Origin: Fibrobacteria bacterium
GTDB taxonomy: Bacteria > Fibrobacterota > Fibrobacteria > UBA11236
Reading direction: 5' to 3'
DNA length: 64,000 bases
Assembly: GCA_025360005.1 (NCBI GenBank)
Contig: JANYDA010000004.1
Coordinates: 1-64,000 of the forward strand
Within the stretch, counting starts at the first letter, position 1. The number at the start of each line of letters is the position of its first letter. Made by a program: the position numbers and the translations under genes. The notes below the pieces were generated by a model. That model was not told where the DNA came from. It saw only the letters and a list, made by a program, of their open reading frames with translations, and made no database searches. Positions 26,346-34,228 of the stretch are shown in pieces.

Positions 26346-26876
26346 TCATTGGTACACCCCGCCGGAGAGCAGGATGTTCGGGAATTTGCTTTCGCGCATC
26401 ACGTCCATGGCGGTGATGATGTCCTGGTACACGATGTTGGAATCGATCAGGAGCACCACGTTCTCAGAAGTCGGGTATTCCTCTTTCAGCTTTTTCATGA
26501 AGCCGCCCAGGGTGGGATAGTCGTAACCTTTTGCGCTCTTAGGGATGGGATCGAGTTTGCGCCCTTCGCCGATCACCTGGAATCCGCTTTCGCTCACCAC
26601 CACGGTGATGTCCACGTCCGGGCCCTTGTCTTTGCTGGAGTCGGCCGCGGCCTGGGTTTCCCCGCCGCCGCCTTGGGCCGGAGGCAGATTGAATTTGATC
26701 ACGGCGATTTGGGTAAAGACCACCATGGTCACCAGGAAGGAGATGAGGATGATAAGCATGTTCATCATCGGCGTCATGTCCAGATCGATGGGCGTTCCCT
26801 CGGTTAACCCTCCTCTGGAAGTGATCCCTCCCCGGGACTTGCCCCCCGAAGACGGTCCGGAAACGGATCCGCTCAT
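26346..26876 (-). CDS. ExbD/TolR-family protein lacking the membrane aspartate
   Basis: 176 residues. A Gly/Ser-rich N-terminus precedes IDLDMTPMMNMLIILISFLVTMVV. Family members have Asp where this protein has Asn39 (codon AAC at 26762-26760). The periplasmic domain has DVDITVVVSESGFQVIG and VVLLIDSNIVYQDIITAMDVMRESKFPNILLSGG, normal for ExbD/TolR. The loss of the proton-carrying residue while the second ExbD keeps it suggests an asymmetric pair. The ATG overlaps the TolQ stop as ATGA. Confidence 0.86.
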   Translation of the reverse strand: MSGSVSGPSSGGKSRGGITSRGGLTEGTPIDLDMTPMMNMLIILISFLVTMVVFTQIAVIKFNLPPAQGGGGETQAAADSSKDKGPDVDITVVVSESGFQVIGEGRKLDPIPKSAKGYDYPTLGGFMKKLKEEYPTSENVVLLIDSNIVYQDIITAMDVMRESKFPNILLSGGVYQ

Positions 26877-27559
26877 CCCTGTTGGCCCGCCGCGCCGGGG
26901 GCCTGCCTGCGGTCCGGATTGGTTTTGCGCTGGGCGTTCAGGAAATTCACCAGGCGCAGCACGGTCTCATCGATCTGCTCCAGCAACTGATTGGATTTGG
27001 ATCCCAGCCAGGTGAAGGCCACCATGCAGATCATGGCCGACATCAGTCCCAAGGCGGTGGCGTTCAAGGCCAAGGTGATTCCGCGCGCCAGCAGCTTGCT
27101 TTTCTGGGACGGGTCCGCGGATTCCAGAGCGGAGAAGGCTTCCTGCAATCCGAAGATGGTTCCCAACAGGCCCACCAGGGTGCAGAGGTTGGCAAGCAAG
27201 CCCAGGTAATGGGTCCTTTTTTGGAGCCGGGGCACCTCCCGCAGCGCCACTTCTTCCAGGGCGTCCTTGATTTCCTCCGCCGTGGAGGATTGCTCGTACT
27301 TCCAGATGCCGGCCTCAAGGATCAGTCCTAGCGGGGTCCCGGTGGCATTGCAAAGCTTCCTGGCATCGGCGATTTTTTCCTTTCGGATCAAGGCCGTGGT
27401 GTCTGCCAGGAGTTTCTTTGCGTTAACGCGGCATTTGATAAAGAAAAACCAGATCCGCTCGAAAATGACCGATAAACCCAATCCCAGCAAGCCCAGGATC
27501 AAGTATTCAACAGCCCCCCCTTCGTCCACGAATTTGGCAATTTTCATCAGGATTTCCAT
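26873..27559 (-). CDS. TolQ/ExbB/MotA-family proton channel protein
   Basis: 228 residues. One membrane segment lies near the N-terminus (VEYLILGLLGLGLSVIFERIWFFFI). A cytoplasmic helical region follows, then two segments near residues 120-145 (YLGLLANLCTLVGLLGTIFGLQEAF) and 165-190 (ITLALNATALGLMSAMICMVAF). The TxxGLxGTxxG pattern and the small residues in the last segment fit the MotA/TolQ/ExbB domain. It is the first gene of the motor set and probably of the whole minus-strand operon. The region upstream is a divergent intergenic gap. Confidence 0.9.
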   Translation of the reverse strand: MEILMKIAKFVDEGGAVEYLILGLLGLGLSVIFERIWFFFIKCRVNAKKLLADTTALIRKEKIADARKLCNATGTPLGLILEAGIWKYEQSSTAEEIKDALEEVALREVPRLQKRTHYLGLLANLCTLVGLLGTIFGLQEAFSALESADPSQKSKLLARGITLALNATALGLMSAMICMVAFTWLGSKSNQLLEQIDETVLRLVNFLNAQRKTNPDRRQAPGAAGQQG

Positions 27560-27874
27560 AAAACCTCTGGCTTTCCAAACAACGGCGTGATGCTGCGATT
27601 ATCCCATTCCGGGAATTTTGCATGCAATGGAACCCGGGGAAGAAGAGGTAATAAGGGGGTAAACTCGGTCCGGCTTGCAAAGACGCTGTGGGGGCTCAGG
27701 CAACCTTTCGATGGGAAAGATGGGATTCAGGGGAGGTGGGTTTAGGCCCTGATTTCCCCTCTAATCCAACAAAAAACGCGCATTTTCTTGCCCCGGTCCC
27801 TTGTGCATTCTCCGGATCCGCTATATATTGCTAAGCATCGGACACGGTTCCCCACCGTTTTTAAGGAAGGACTT
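27560..27874. other. Divergent intergenic region between the tolQ-like and SH3-like genes
   Basis: No gene is seen. It must carry the leftward promoter of the motor/exopolysaccharide operon, which I could not pin down, and the rightward promoter described separately. A GGTAAAC heptamer at 27659-27665 matches the motif found near 56100-56330 but stands alone here. Confidence 0.5.
27801..27829 (+). promoter_or_regulatory. Sigma70-type promoter for the SH3-like secreted protein
   Basis: TTGTGC (27801-27806) and TATATT (27824-27829) are separated by 17 bases. The ATG follows at 27875 with AAGGAAGGA in front of it. Confidence 0.55.
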
Positions 27875-28333
27875 ATGAAGAAGATTATCGCTTTCCTCCT
27901 GCTCGGCTTGGCCACGTTTGCCATGGCGGGATCCAAGACTGAAACCTCCACGGTCACCCGGATCAAATCCGGCGGCGCCGCCATCTATAAATCGGAGGCA
28001 TCGGATGAAGGCGATAAGATCGCCGATCTTGGGACCGGCGATGAAGTGACAATCTTGAAGCAGAGCAAAGCGCGTTCGATGATCAAGACCTCCGGTAATA
28101 TCAAGGGTTGGGTGGAAAACAGCACCATCGAAAAAGTGAAGATCACCAGCGGTGGTTCCCACAACCTGAAAGACGTCGAAGTCGTGGGCTGGCTGGACAA
28201 TCCTTCCGCCGTTTATATCTTGGATAATTCCAATCCCGATATGAACGCACTTCCCCTGGATCGCAATTTCAGCAGCGAAATCGTCGAGAAAAAGGACCGC
28301 GAAGAAGTAGAGCGCGCCTACGACGAGAACTAG
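27875..28333 (+). CDS. Small secreted protein with SH3-like domain
   Basis: 152 residues from the ATG at 27875, with AAGGAAGGA upstream. The signal peptide is MKKIIAFLLLGLATFAMA, so export to the periplasm is expected. Residues about 25-85 (VTRIKSGGAAIYKSEASDEGDKIADLGTGDEVTILKQSKARSMIKTSGNIKGWVENS, split here) have the pattern of a bacterial SH3 (SH3b) domain, ending in the characteristic GWVE. The C-terminus is acidic and of unknown fold. It has its own promoter and terminator. The target is unknown; SH3b domains often bind peptidoglycan peptides. Confidence 0.75.
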   Translation: MKKIIAFLLLGLATFAMAGSKTETSTVTRIKSGGAAIYKSEASDEGDKIADLGTGDEVTILKQSKARSMIKTSGNIKGWVENSTIEKVKITSGGSHNLKDVEVVGWLDNPSAVYILDNSNPDMNALPLDRNFSSEIVEKKDREEVERAYDEN

Positions 28334-28385
28334 GTATATTGGAAATATGTAAGCGGCTGGGCTGGACCTGGACCGTTGAAGGGAA

Positions 28386-28409
28386 GGGCCTCTGAGGAGG
28401 TCCTTTTTT
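28386..28409 (+). terminator. Rho-independent terminator
   Basis: A 7-bp stem GGGCCTC/GAGGTCC (one G-T pair) with a 4-base loop is followed by six T residues. It ends the SH3-like gene transcript. Confidence 0.75.
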
Positions 28410-28448
28410 ATTTCTGAGCCTTGTGGGCTGCTGAGGTCTTAACGAAGC

Positions 28449-29444
28449 TCACCATCCCTCTTGCCGAATCCCCTTTTCACCTATAAGGGCGCGGATTTCG
28501 CCTTTGAGATCGGGGAGGCCGGCGCCGGTGATGGCGGAGGTCTTCACGATCTGGCAGCCTTCCTTCTTGAAGCGCTTGTCCAATTTGAAATCGCCCAGAT
28601 CCGCTTTGTTGAGCACGATAAGCTTGGGCTTGGTCAGGAGCAAGGGATGGAACTTTTCCATTTCCTTGCGCAGGATCTGGTATTGGCCAAAGGGATCCTT
28701 TTCGCTGCTGTCCAGAACATAGGCCAGGCAGAAACTCCGTTCCACGTGCCGCAAGAATTGATGGCCAAGGCCTTTGCCTTCTGCGGCGCCTTCGATAAGG
28801 CCGGGAATGTCCACCAGCACGAAACTTTTGCCCGGGGCCACTTCCACTATTCCCAGCACGGGTTTCAGAGTGGTGAATGGATAATCCGCCACCTTGGGCG
28901 TGGCCGAGGAGAGCTTGCGGATGATGGAGCTTTTACCCGCGTTTGGGAATCCCACCAGGCCGCAATCCGCCACCAGTTTCAATTCCAGCAGGAGCTTGCG
29001 GGAAATGCCCTCCGTACCGGGGCCGCATTTGCGCGGGGCCCGATTGGTGCTGCTCTTGAAGGCCGTGTTCCCCAAACCTCCTTTGCCTCCCTCCGCAGCG
29101 ACGAAAGTTTGGCCGTCATCTTTGAGATCGGAGAGCAGCTCGCCGGTCACCAGATCCTTGACTAAGGTACCCATCGGTACCGTGATCACAATATCTTTTC
29201 CGCTGCGGCCCGTGCACATGGAGGTGCCGCCGCCTTCGCCGCGTTCCGCCCGGAAGATGCGTTTGTTGCCGATGTCGTAGAGAGTGTGCACGCCCGAGGT
29301 TGCTTGCAAAATGATATGCCCGCCGCGGCCGCCGTTACCGCCGCTGGGACCTCCGAGCGGGACGAATTTCTCCCGCCGGAAACTGATCATGCCTTTACCG
29401 CCATGGCCAGCATGGACTTCCAATTTCGATTCATCAATGAACAT
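28449..29444 (-). CDS. obgE: Obg/CgtA-family GTPase
   Basis: 331 residues. The glycine-rich Obg domain (HAGHGGKGMISFRREKFVPLGGPSGGNGGRGG) is followed by the G domain with G1 GFPNAGKSSI, G3 DIPGLIEGA, G4 NKAD and G5 SAITG. ObgE is a ribosome-associated GTPase acting in 50S assembly and the stringent response. The protein ends right after the G domain, so it lacks the C-terminal OCT domain present in some homologues. The ATG at 29444 begins the conserved MFIDESKLEVHAG. The usual rplU-rpmA neighbours are absent. Confidence 0.93.
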   Translation of the reverse strand: MFIDESKLEVHAGHGGKGMISFRREKFVPLGGPSGGNGGRGGHIILQATSGVHTLYDIGNKRIFRAERGEGGGTSMCTGRSGKDIVITVPMGTLVKDLVTGELLSDLKDDGQTFVAAEGGKGGLGNTAFKSSTNRAPRKCGPGTEGISRKLLLELKLVADCGLVGFPNAGKSSIIRKLSSATPKVADYPFTTLKPVLGIVEVAPGKSFVLVDIPGLIEGAAEGKGLGHQFLRHVERSFCLAYVLDSSEKDPFGQYQILRKEMEKFHPLLLTKPKLIVLNKADLGDFKLDKRFKKEGCQIVKTSAITGAGLPDLKGEIRALIGEKGIRQEGW

Positions 29445-29890
29445 GCCGGTAAATTTAGTAAACAAGCGCTCGCGGAGCGCTCGCCATGCACGCAAAGCGT
29501 GTGCCATTCGGTTGACGCTTCCGGAGGCCGCACTCGTTGGGCGAAACGCTGTTGCTTTTTTGGGGCTTCTCCGGCAGGGGACACCGCTTACGAGCGCTTA
29601 CCCGTCATCTCGGATGCCCTCCAGCCCTTATGGGTGGCGGGCTGGAGATGTATTCACACTTCCCGCCAATCGTATCCTTTCCATCCCGTGATGCCGGCAT
29701 GGCCAGGCATCCGGTCCTTTTGCCAGGTGTGACAATTGCGATCACAAAGCAAGATGATGGGCGTACGTTCCGTACGTAGCATTTTTCTCCAGGAACTTGA
29801 GAGGTTTGATACCCGTTGTTAACTTGATCGAATTCATGGTGCCCGGATCGCATCCGGCGTTTAGACCACCAGTATAGGGAGTTGCCATCG
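29445..29890. other. Hairpin-rich intergenic region between divergent obgE and HTH genes
   Basis: No convincing protein is encoded. Inverted repeats are unusually frequent: AGCGCTC-GCG-GAGCGCT (29465-29481), CTCCAGCCC (29619-29627) with GGGCTGGAG (29639-29647), TGTGA (29728-29732) with TCACA (29742-29746), and CGTACG-TTC-CGTACG (29762-29776). It could hold a structured leader or small RNA, or operator sites for the HTH gene. Confidence 0.45.
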
Positions 29891-30142
29891 ATGTCAAAGA
29901 AAAGATTCGTGACGACCGGCGAGATCGCCAAGATATGCGAAGTCAGCCCCAAGACCGTCATCGCCTGGATCGAGCGCAAACAATTGCGGTCCTTCCGGAT
30001 CGGACGGGGTCCCCGCAAGGTTACCCTTGCGGATTTGTATGATTTCCTGGGATCGAGGAATTTCCCGATCGGATCGCTTGAGGAGCTCACGAAGATGCTC
30101 GAGGATCAGGCGACGCGGGAAGTATTGGTCCCCGTAGTCTAG
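29891..30142 (+). CDS. Small MerR/BldC-like helix-turn-helix DNA-binding protein
   Basis: 83 residues from the ATG at 29891, with GGGAG upstream. Residues about 5-50 (RFVTTGEIAKICEVSPKTVIAWIERKQLRSF, RIGRGPRKVTLADLYDFL) have the winged-helix layout of excisionase/BldC-type regulators. No ligand-binding or dimerisation domain follows, only a short helical tail. It ends 52 bases from the convergent NtrC-type regulator gene. Possible operators are the palindromes in the upstream gap. It could also be a phage-derived excisionase, but no integrase is nearby. Confidence 0.7.
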   Translation: MSKKRFVTTGEIAKICEVSPKTVIAWIERKQLRSFRIGRGPRKVTLADLYDFLGSRNFPIGSLEELTKMLEDQATREVLVPVV

Positions 30143-30194
30143 GCCATTCCGGCTGCCAAAGTCCGCTCCCGGATGCCCGTCCGATGGGGACGAT

Positions 30195-31640
30195 TCAGCC
30201 GGTCCGGGCCAAGCCCGCACCGCCTTTTCCTTCCGCGCTATTACCGGCTTGCCGCAACTCCTTGCTGTTGATCCCCAGTTTCTTCATTTTGTTATGGAGA
30301 GCGGTTCTGGTTATCTCCATCACCTTGGCGGCATCGGACACGCTCCATCCGCTGCTCTTGAGCTTCGCAAGCACGAAGTCGCGTTCGATTTTCCGCAAAT
30401 GGTTTTTCAAGGTAGGGTAGGTCTGCTTATCCAGGGCCACGACCAGCGGCTGCGCAGTCTGGGTTGATCCCGTTTTCAGATAGGCTTCTACTTCCTGTTT
30501 GGAGATGTGGCCGGACTTGGCGAAAGAGATGGCGCGCTGGATGATGTTCTCCAATTCGCGGATGTTGCCCGGATAGGCGTAATGGGTCAGCAGTTCCAGG
30601 GCATCATCGGTGACGCCCACCTTCACGGCATTCCGCTTCTGGTGCTTGGCCAGGAAATGGCGCACCAGTAGGGGGACATCCACGATACGGGAGCGCAGCG
30701 GCGGAAGCTGGATGGGGATCACGTTAAGGCGGTAGTACAGATCCTCGCGGAAATGCCCTTGCTTGATGGCCTCTTCCAGGTTGCGATTGGTGGCTGCGAT
30801 GACGCGCACGTTGACATGGCGGACCTTGTTCTCGCCCACGCGGCGGAACTCCCCTTCCTGCAGGATCCGCAACAGCTTAGTCTGGCTGCGGAGGGGGATG
30901 TCCCCGATTTCGTCGAGGAAGATGGTTCCGTTGTCCGCCATTTCGAAAAGACCTTCCCGATCCGCCACGGCTCCGGAGAAAGCGCCCTTGGTATGGCCGA
31001 ACAGCTCGCTTTCGATCAAGCCTTCCGAGATGGCGCAGCAATTGACGATAACGAAACCGGTGGCGGCCGCGGAAAGCTCTGCGCTGTAGATGGCGCGGGC
31101 CACCAATTCCTTGCCGGTACCGCTCTCCCCGCGGATAAGGACATGGCCGCGCGAATGCCGCGCTTTGTCGATGACGCGGAACACTTCGGCCATTTGTTCG
31201 GATCCGCCGATGATGTTCTGGGAGGCGTATCCGCTTTCGCCCAACTTCGCCAGCGGGCCCGCCTTGCTGCGCGTGCCTTTCTCGAAAGTCTTGGCCAGGG
31301 CAGCATGCAACTGGTCCGGATTGATGGGCTTGAGCAGATAATCATCGGCGCCGATGGTCTGGGCCTTGCGAGCCACATCATAGGATCCGTGGGCGGTGAG
31401 GATAAAAACGGGCAATTCCGGCCGCAGCTGTTTCACCTTGCGCACCAAGGCGAAGCCGTCGATGCCGGGCATCACCAAGTCGGTAATGATCAGGTTGAAT
31501 TTGCGCGCGCCCAGCAGTTCCAACGCCTCTTCGCCGTTCTGGGCCAGATGCACGTCGTAGTTCGCCGCGGTCAGGATATCCTTCAGGTAAAAGGCGGTTA
31601 TCTTCTCGTCGTCGACGATGAGGATGGAGAGGTTAGCCAT
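30195..31640 (-). CDS. NtrC-family sigma54-dependent response regulator
   Basis: 481 residues. The receiver domain has LIVDDE and the phosphoacceptor in LIITDLVMPGIDG (Asp54), ending in DYLLKP. The AAA+ domain has Walker A GESGTGKE, the sigma54 loop as GAFSGA (family consensus GAFTGA), and Walker B GTIFLDEIGD. A Fis-type helix-turn-helix (WSVSDAAKVMEITRTALHNKMKKLGI) sits near the C-terminus. It would activate sigma54 promoters when phosphorylated. No histidine kinase is next to it. The start at 31640 begins the receiver. A longer reading to 31685 runs into a repeat region. Confidence 0.92.
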   Translation of the reverse strand: MANLSILIVDDEKITAFYLKDILTAANYDVHLAQNGEEALELLGARKFNLIITDLVMPGIDGFALVRKVKQLRPELPVFILTAHGSYDVARKAQTIGADDYLLKPINPDQLHAALAKTFEKGTRSKAGPLAKLGESGYASQNIIGGSEQMAEVFRVIDKARHSRGHVLIRGESGTGKELVARAIYSAELSAAATGFVIVNCCAISEGLIESELFGHTKGAFSGAVADREGLFEMADNGTIFLDEIGDIPLRSQTKLLRILQEGEFRRVGENKVRHVNVRVIAATNRNLEEAIKQGHFREDLYYRLNVIPIQLPPLRSRIVDVPLLVRHFLAKHQKRNAVKVGVTDDALELLTHYAYPGNIRELENIIQRAISFAKSGHISKQEVEAYLKTGSTQTAQPLVVALDKQTYPTLKNHLRKIERDFVLAKLKSSGWSVSDAAKVMEITRTALHNKMKKLGINSKELRQAGNSAEGKGGAGLARTG

Positions 31641-31679
31641 GGGAAAGCGGGGAGGGTGGGGGGAGGCAAGAAAGGATTC

Positions 31680-31718
31680 TTGCAAATTGAAAATCGCAAA
31701 TTGAAAATCGCAAATTGA
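31680..31718. repeat. AT-rich TTGCAAATTGAAAATCGCAAATTG repeat, copy C
   Basis: Three near-identical tandem units of about 15 bases (CAAATTGAAAATCG) just upstream of the response-regulator gene. Copy D, in opposite orientation, lies 76 bases away, so the pair could form a long hairpin. Confidence 0.7.
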
Positions 31719-31793
31719 GGCGGGTCCTCAATTTGGGGCGAGGGAATGCGAATGCATTGCGCGCTACGAGACCGTGCCCGAACACGATTCTTA

Positions 31794-31832
31794 CAATTTT
31801 GAATTTGCGATTTTCAATTTGCATATTGCAAT
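31794..31832. repeat. AT-rich repeat, copy D (inverted relative to copy C)
   Basis: The segment contains TTTGAATTTGCGATTTTCAATTTGCATATTGCAA, split here, which is close to the reverse complement of copy C. It lies between the response-regulator gene and the degenerate GGDEF gene. Confidence 0.7.
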
Positions 31833-31886
31833 CCATCCCGGCTGACAATATAGCCAACACCACGCCGGACCGTACCCGATCCCGGC

Positions 31887-34136
31887 CTATCCGGCAGCTT
31901 GCCAGCTCTTGACCAGTTCCGCGTAGATTTTCGGGTAGGTATTGGCGGTATCCTTCTCGAAAGTGGCCAGGCCGCAGCGGGGCTTGATGGACAGCCGCGT
32001 GCCGTTGGGAAGGGCGACTTGGCGGTTGAAGTTTTCCTGGAACTTCTTCACGATGGTAGGCGCCGCGTCCAGCCTGGTCATGGGCAGCACCACCAGGAAA
32101 CGGTTGAATGTGAGATAGCCAACGAAGTCCGATTCGCGCAGGTATTTGCGCATGTCCCCGATGAGGACGTTCTGGAGCCCGCGCAGCGCATCCCCATGCT
32201 GTTCATGGCCGGCTTTATCCTCGGGCAATCCCTGGAAGGAGATGAGCAGGGCGCTGAAAGGGAGATTGTAGCGGACGGCGCGGCTGATCTCGGACTTGAA
32301 GAAGAAGTCCAAGACGGCTTTGACATAGACGCCGGCGGGCAGCTCCTTGGACATGTGCTTCTCGCGGCGGGCGGCCATCTCCGCGCGCGCTTTCTGCATC
32401 ACCTGTTGGCCAACGTCCCGCGCCACCGTCTCCGGATCCAGGGATTCCTTCACCTGGCCCATCACCTCTTCCATCTCTTTTTCGTCGGCGAACATCTCCA
32501 GCAGGAAATGCACCTTTTCCGCTTCCGTGGATTTGGAATCCCGCAATTGCGCCAGGGCCGCTTTGCCTTTCAGATCCACGATGGAACGTTGCATGCGCAG
32601 GCGCAGCTTCTGCTGACCCATGGCCCGCAACTCTTCCGGCATGCCCTTCTGGAGCAGTTCCTTGTTGACCTCCGCCTCCATCTGATGGAGCATGGAGCTG
32701 AGCTTGGTCGCTTCCTTGGGATTGGTCTCCATGCGGCCGCCCGCGGCTTCCCCCGCTTTTTCCACGAAGTCGGCCAGGGACTGGATCAGGTCCTCGGCGG
32801 AGTTCTCCCTGCTTACCTTGCGCGCTTCGCTGGCCAAAACAATCAACTGCGCGGCCTGCTGTGGATTCTCCTGCAGCTCGCGCAGAAGTTCATCATGGCT
32901 GATGCCCAGGCTGTTGCCGGCCTTCAGGAATTCCTGATAGCTCTGGTCCGCGCCCAGGATGGTATTGAGCTCGGACAGCAAGTTGAAGAATTCGATCAGG
33001 GGCACGCCCTGTTTGACCAGATCCACGCGGAAGAGAGTGAGAACCTTCTGCAGATGATGGCGATCCGGGACGATGCGTTGCACCACCTGGGCCATGCGTT
33101 TGGGGTTGCCTTTGCACTTCTGGTATTCGGCCATCACCAGCTGCGCGGCCGTTTGCACGAAGATTTCGTCGGCGGCATCGGTGAGGCGGTTGGCTTCGGC
33201 GAACTTTCCCGGCTCCATGGCCTTTGCGGAACCGGGCATGGCAAGGTCGCCGGGCCTGCCCACGGTTCCCGGTGAACCCGAAAAGTGCTGGGCCAGGCCC
33301 TGTTGCGCCTTCACCGCTTTGAGCAGTTCCGAACGCATATTGTACATGCCCGCCAGCAGATCCTCGATGGGAACATTGCCCTGCCCGGCCTCCGTGCGGA
33401 ACGCGCCCACTACGTTCATCAGGCTTTGCTTGAGCGCATGCGCCTCGTTGCCGGGGTTCCCCGCGGAAGCTTTCAGGATGGCATCGGGGAAGGCGGAAGG
33501 GGATTCCAGGACCTTCAACAAGCTGAGATTCGCATTCATTTCCTGGGCGGTCAAATGCCCAAGGACCACGCGCATGGCTGCATCGTCGAAAGCGCTGCGC
33601 TCGCGGTGGGATTCGCCGGCGGGGATGGTGTGGGAGCCGCCGTCGCCGCCATGCCCGCCCACGCGGCCGGAACCGTTGCTGGTGACCGACTCGCCTTCCT
33701 TGACCGTTTGCAAGGAGACATTGTTGACGTTAAAACTGCGGATTCCCTGGTTGGTCAGATAAGCCAGGAAGCGGGCCGCATCCGCATGGGTGAGCGTGCA
33801 GGCGTCCAGGAAACGGGAAAAGTCTCGCAGCGAGAGGGGGGTGGAAACGCTGACGGATTCGATCCCGAAGCGGCGCAGATGATCGGCGATTTTCCGGTTG
33901 TTGGGCTGGTAGACCAGATCGACGTGCCCGATGTAGTAACCGAATTCCTGGAAGAGCAGGGACAGCGATTTGTCATTGCCCAGGCATTTGCGAAGGGCTG
34001 CGAACACGCGCGGAATCATCTCCTGCGCCGCGGGATGATCGAAGGCGTAGGCTACGGTTCGCTGATAAAACAGGTTCCAGAGGCGCACCAGGTTTTCGGC
34101 ATCGGTACGACTAAAACCTTTGGTATCTTGGCTCAT
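31887..34136 (-). CDS. Large cytoplasmic protein with helical N-terminus and degenerate GGDEF-like C-terminus
   Basis: 749 residues with no signal peptide or membrane segment. Residues about 10-130 (NLVRLWNLFYQRTVAYAFDHPAAQEM, FGIESVSVSTPLSLRDFSRFLDAC) resemble an uncharacterised N-terminal domain seen in deltaproteobacterial signalling proteins. The middle is long and helical with Gln/Glu-rich stretches. The last 150 residues follow the GGDEF fold in outline (RAVRYNLPFSALLISFQGL, ESDFVGYLTFNRFLVVLPMTRLDAAPTIVKKFQENF), but the GGDEF loop reads LTFNR and the metal-binding residues are absent, so cyclase activity is not expected. It is divergent from the kinase gene. Function unknown; a c-di-GMP or protein-scaffold role is only a guess. 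Confidence 0.7.
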   Translation of the reverse strand: MSQDTKGFSRTDAENLVRLWNLFYQRTVAYAFDHPAAQEMIPRVFAALRKCLGNDKSLSLLFQEFGYYIGHVDLVYQPNNRKIADHLRRFGIESVSVSTPLSLRDFSRFLDACTLTHADAARFLAYLTNQGIRSFNVNNVSLQTVKEGESVTSNGSGRVGGHGGDGGSHTIPAGESHRERSAFDDAAMRVVLGHLTAQEMNANLSLLKVLESPSAFPDAILKASAGNPGNEAHALKQSLMNVVGAFRTEAGQGNVPIEDLLAGMYNMRSELLKAVKAQQGLAQHFSGSPGTVGRPGDLAMPGSAKAMEPGKFAEANRLTDAADEIFVQTAAQLVMAEYQKCKGNPKRMAQVVQRIVPDRHHLQKVLTLFRVDLVKQGVPLIEFFNLLSELNTILGADQSYQEFLKAGNSLGISHDELLRELQENPQQAAQLIVLASEARKVSRENSAEDLIQSLADFVEKAGEAAGGRMETNPKEATKLSSMLHQMEAEVNKELLQKGMPEELRAMGQQKLRLRMQRSIVDLKGKAALAQLRDSKSTEAEKVHFLLEMFADEKEMEEVMGQVKESLDPETVARDVGQQVMQKARAEMAARREKHMSKELPAGVYVKAVLDFFFKSEISRAVRYNLPFSALLISFQGLPEDKAGHEQHGDALRGLQNVLIGDMRKYLRESDFVGYLTFNRFLVVLPMTRLDAAPTIVKKFQENFNRQVALPNGTRLSIKPRCGLATFEKDTANTYPKIYAELVKSWQAAG

Positions 34137-34228
34137 TAGACCCCGTTATTTTAGCCCTTTCCCGGCTGGACCGCCATATAATCCGGGTCAACTCCCAAGT
34201 TTCGCTATAGGTTTTGGGATATCGGTTA

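Noticed and set aside
29490-29498. ACGCAAAGC, the core string of c-di-GMP-I (GEMM) riboswitches
   Set aside because: The flanking AAACC, GNRA loop and tetraloop-receptor parts are missing, and the sequence sits in a simple inverted repeat.
29728-29746. TGTGA-N9-TCACA as a CRP site
   Set aside because: CRP-type sites have a 6-base spacer; the 9-base spacer does not fit, and no crp-like gene is seen.
31680-31832. Repeats resembling a short CRISPR array
   Set aside because: Units are about 15 bases without unique spacers of uniform length, and one copy is inverted; no cas genes are present.
31715-31912. 65-residue plus-strand frame (with strings like LNLRFSICILQS)
   Set aside because: It is made by translation of the AT-rich repeat and has no coding bias.
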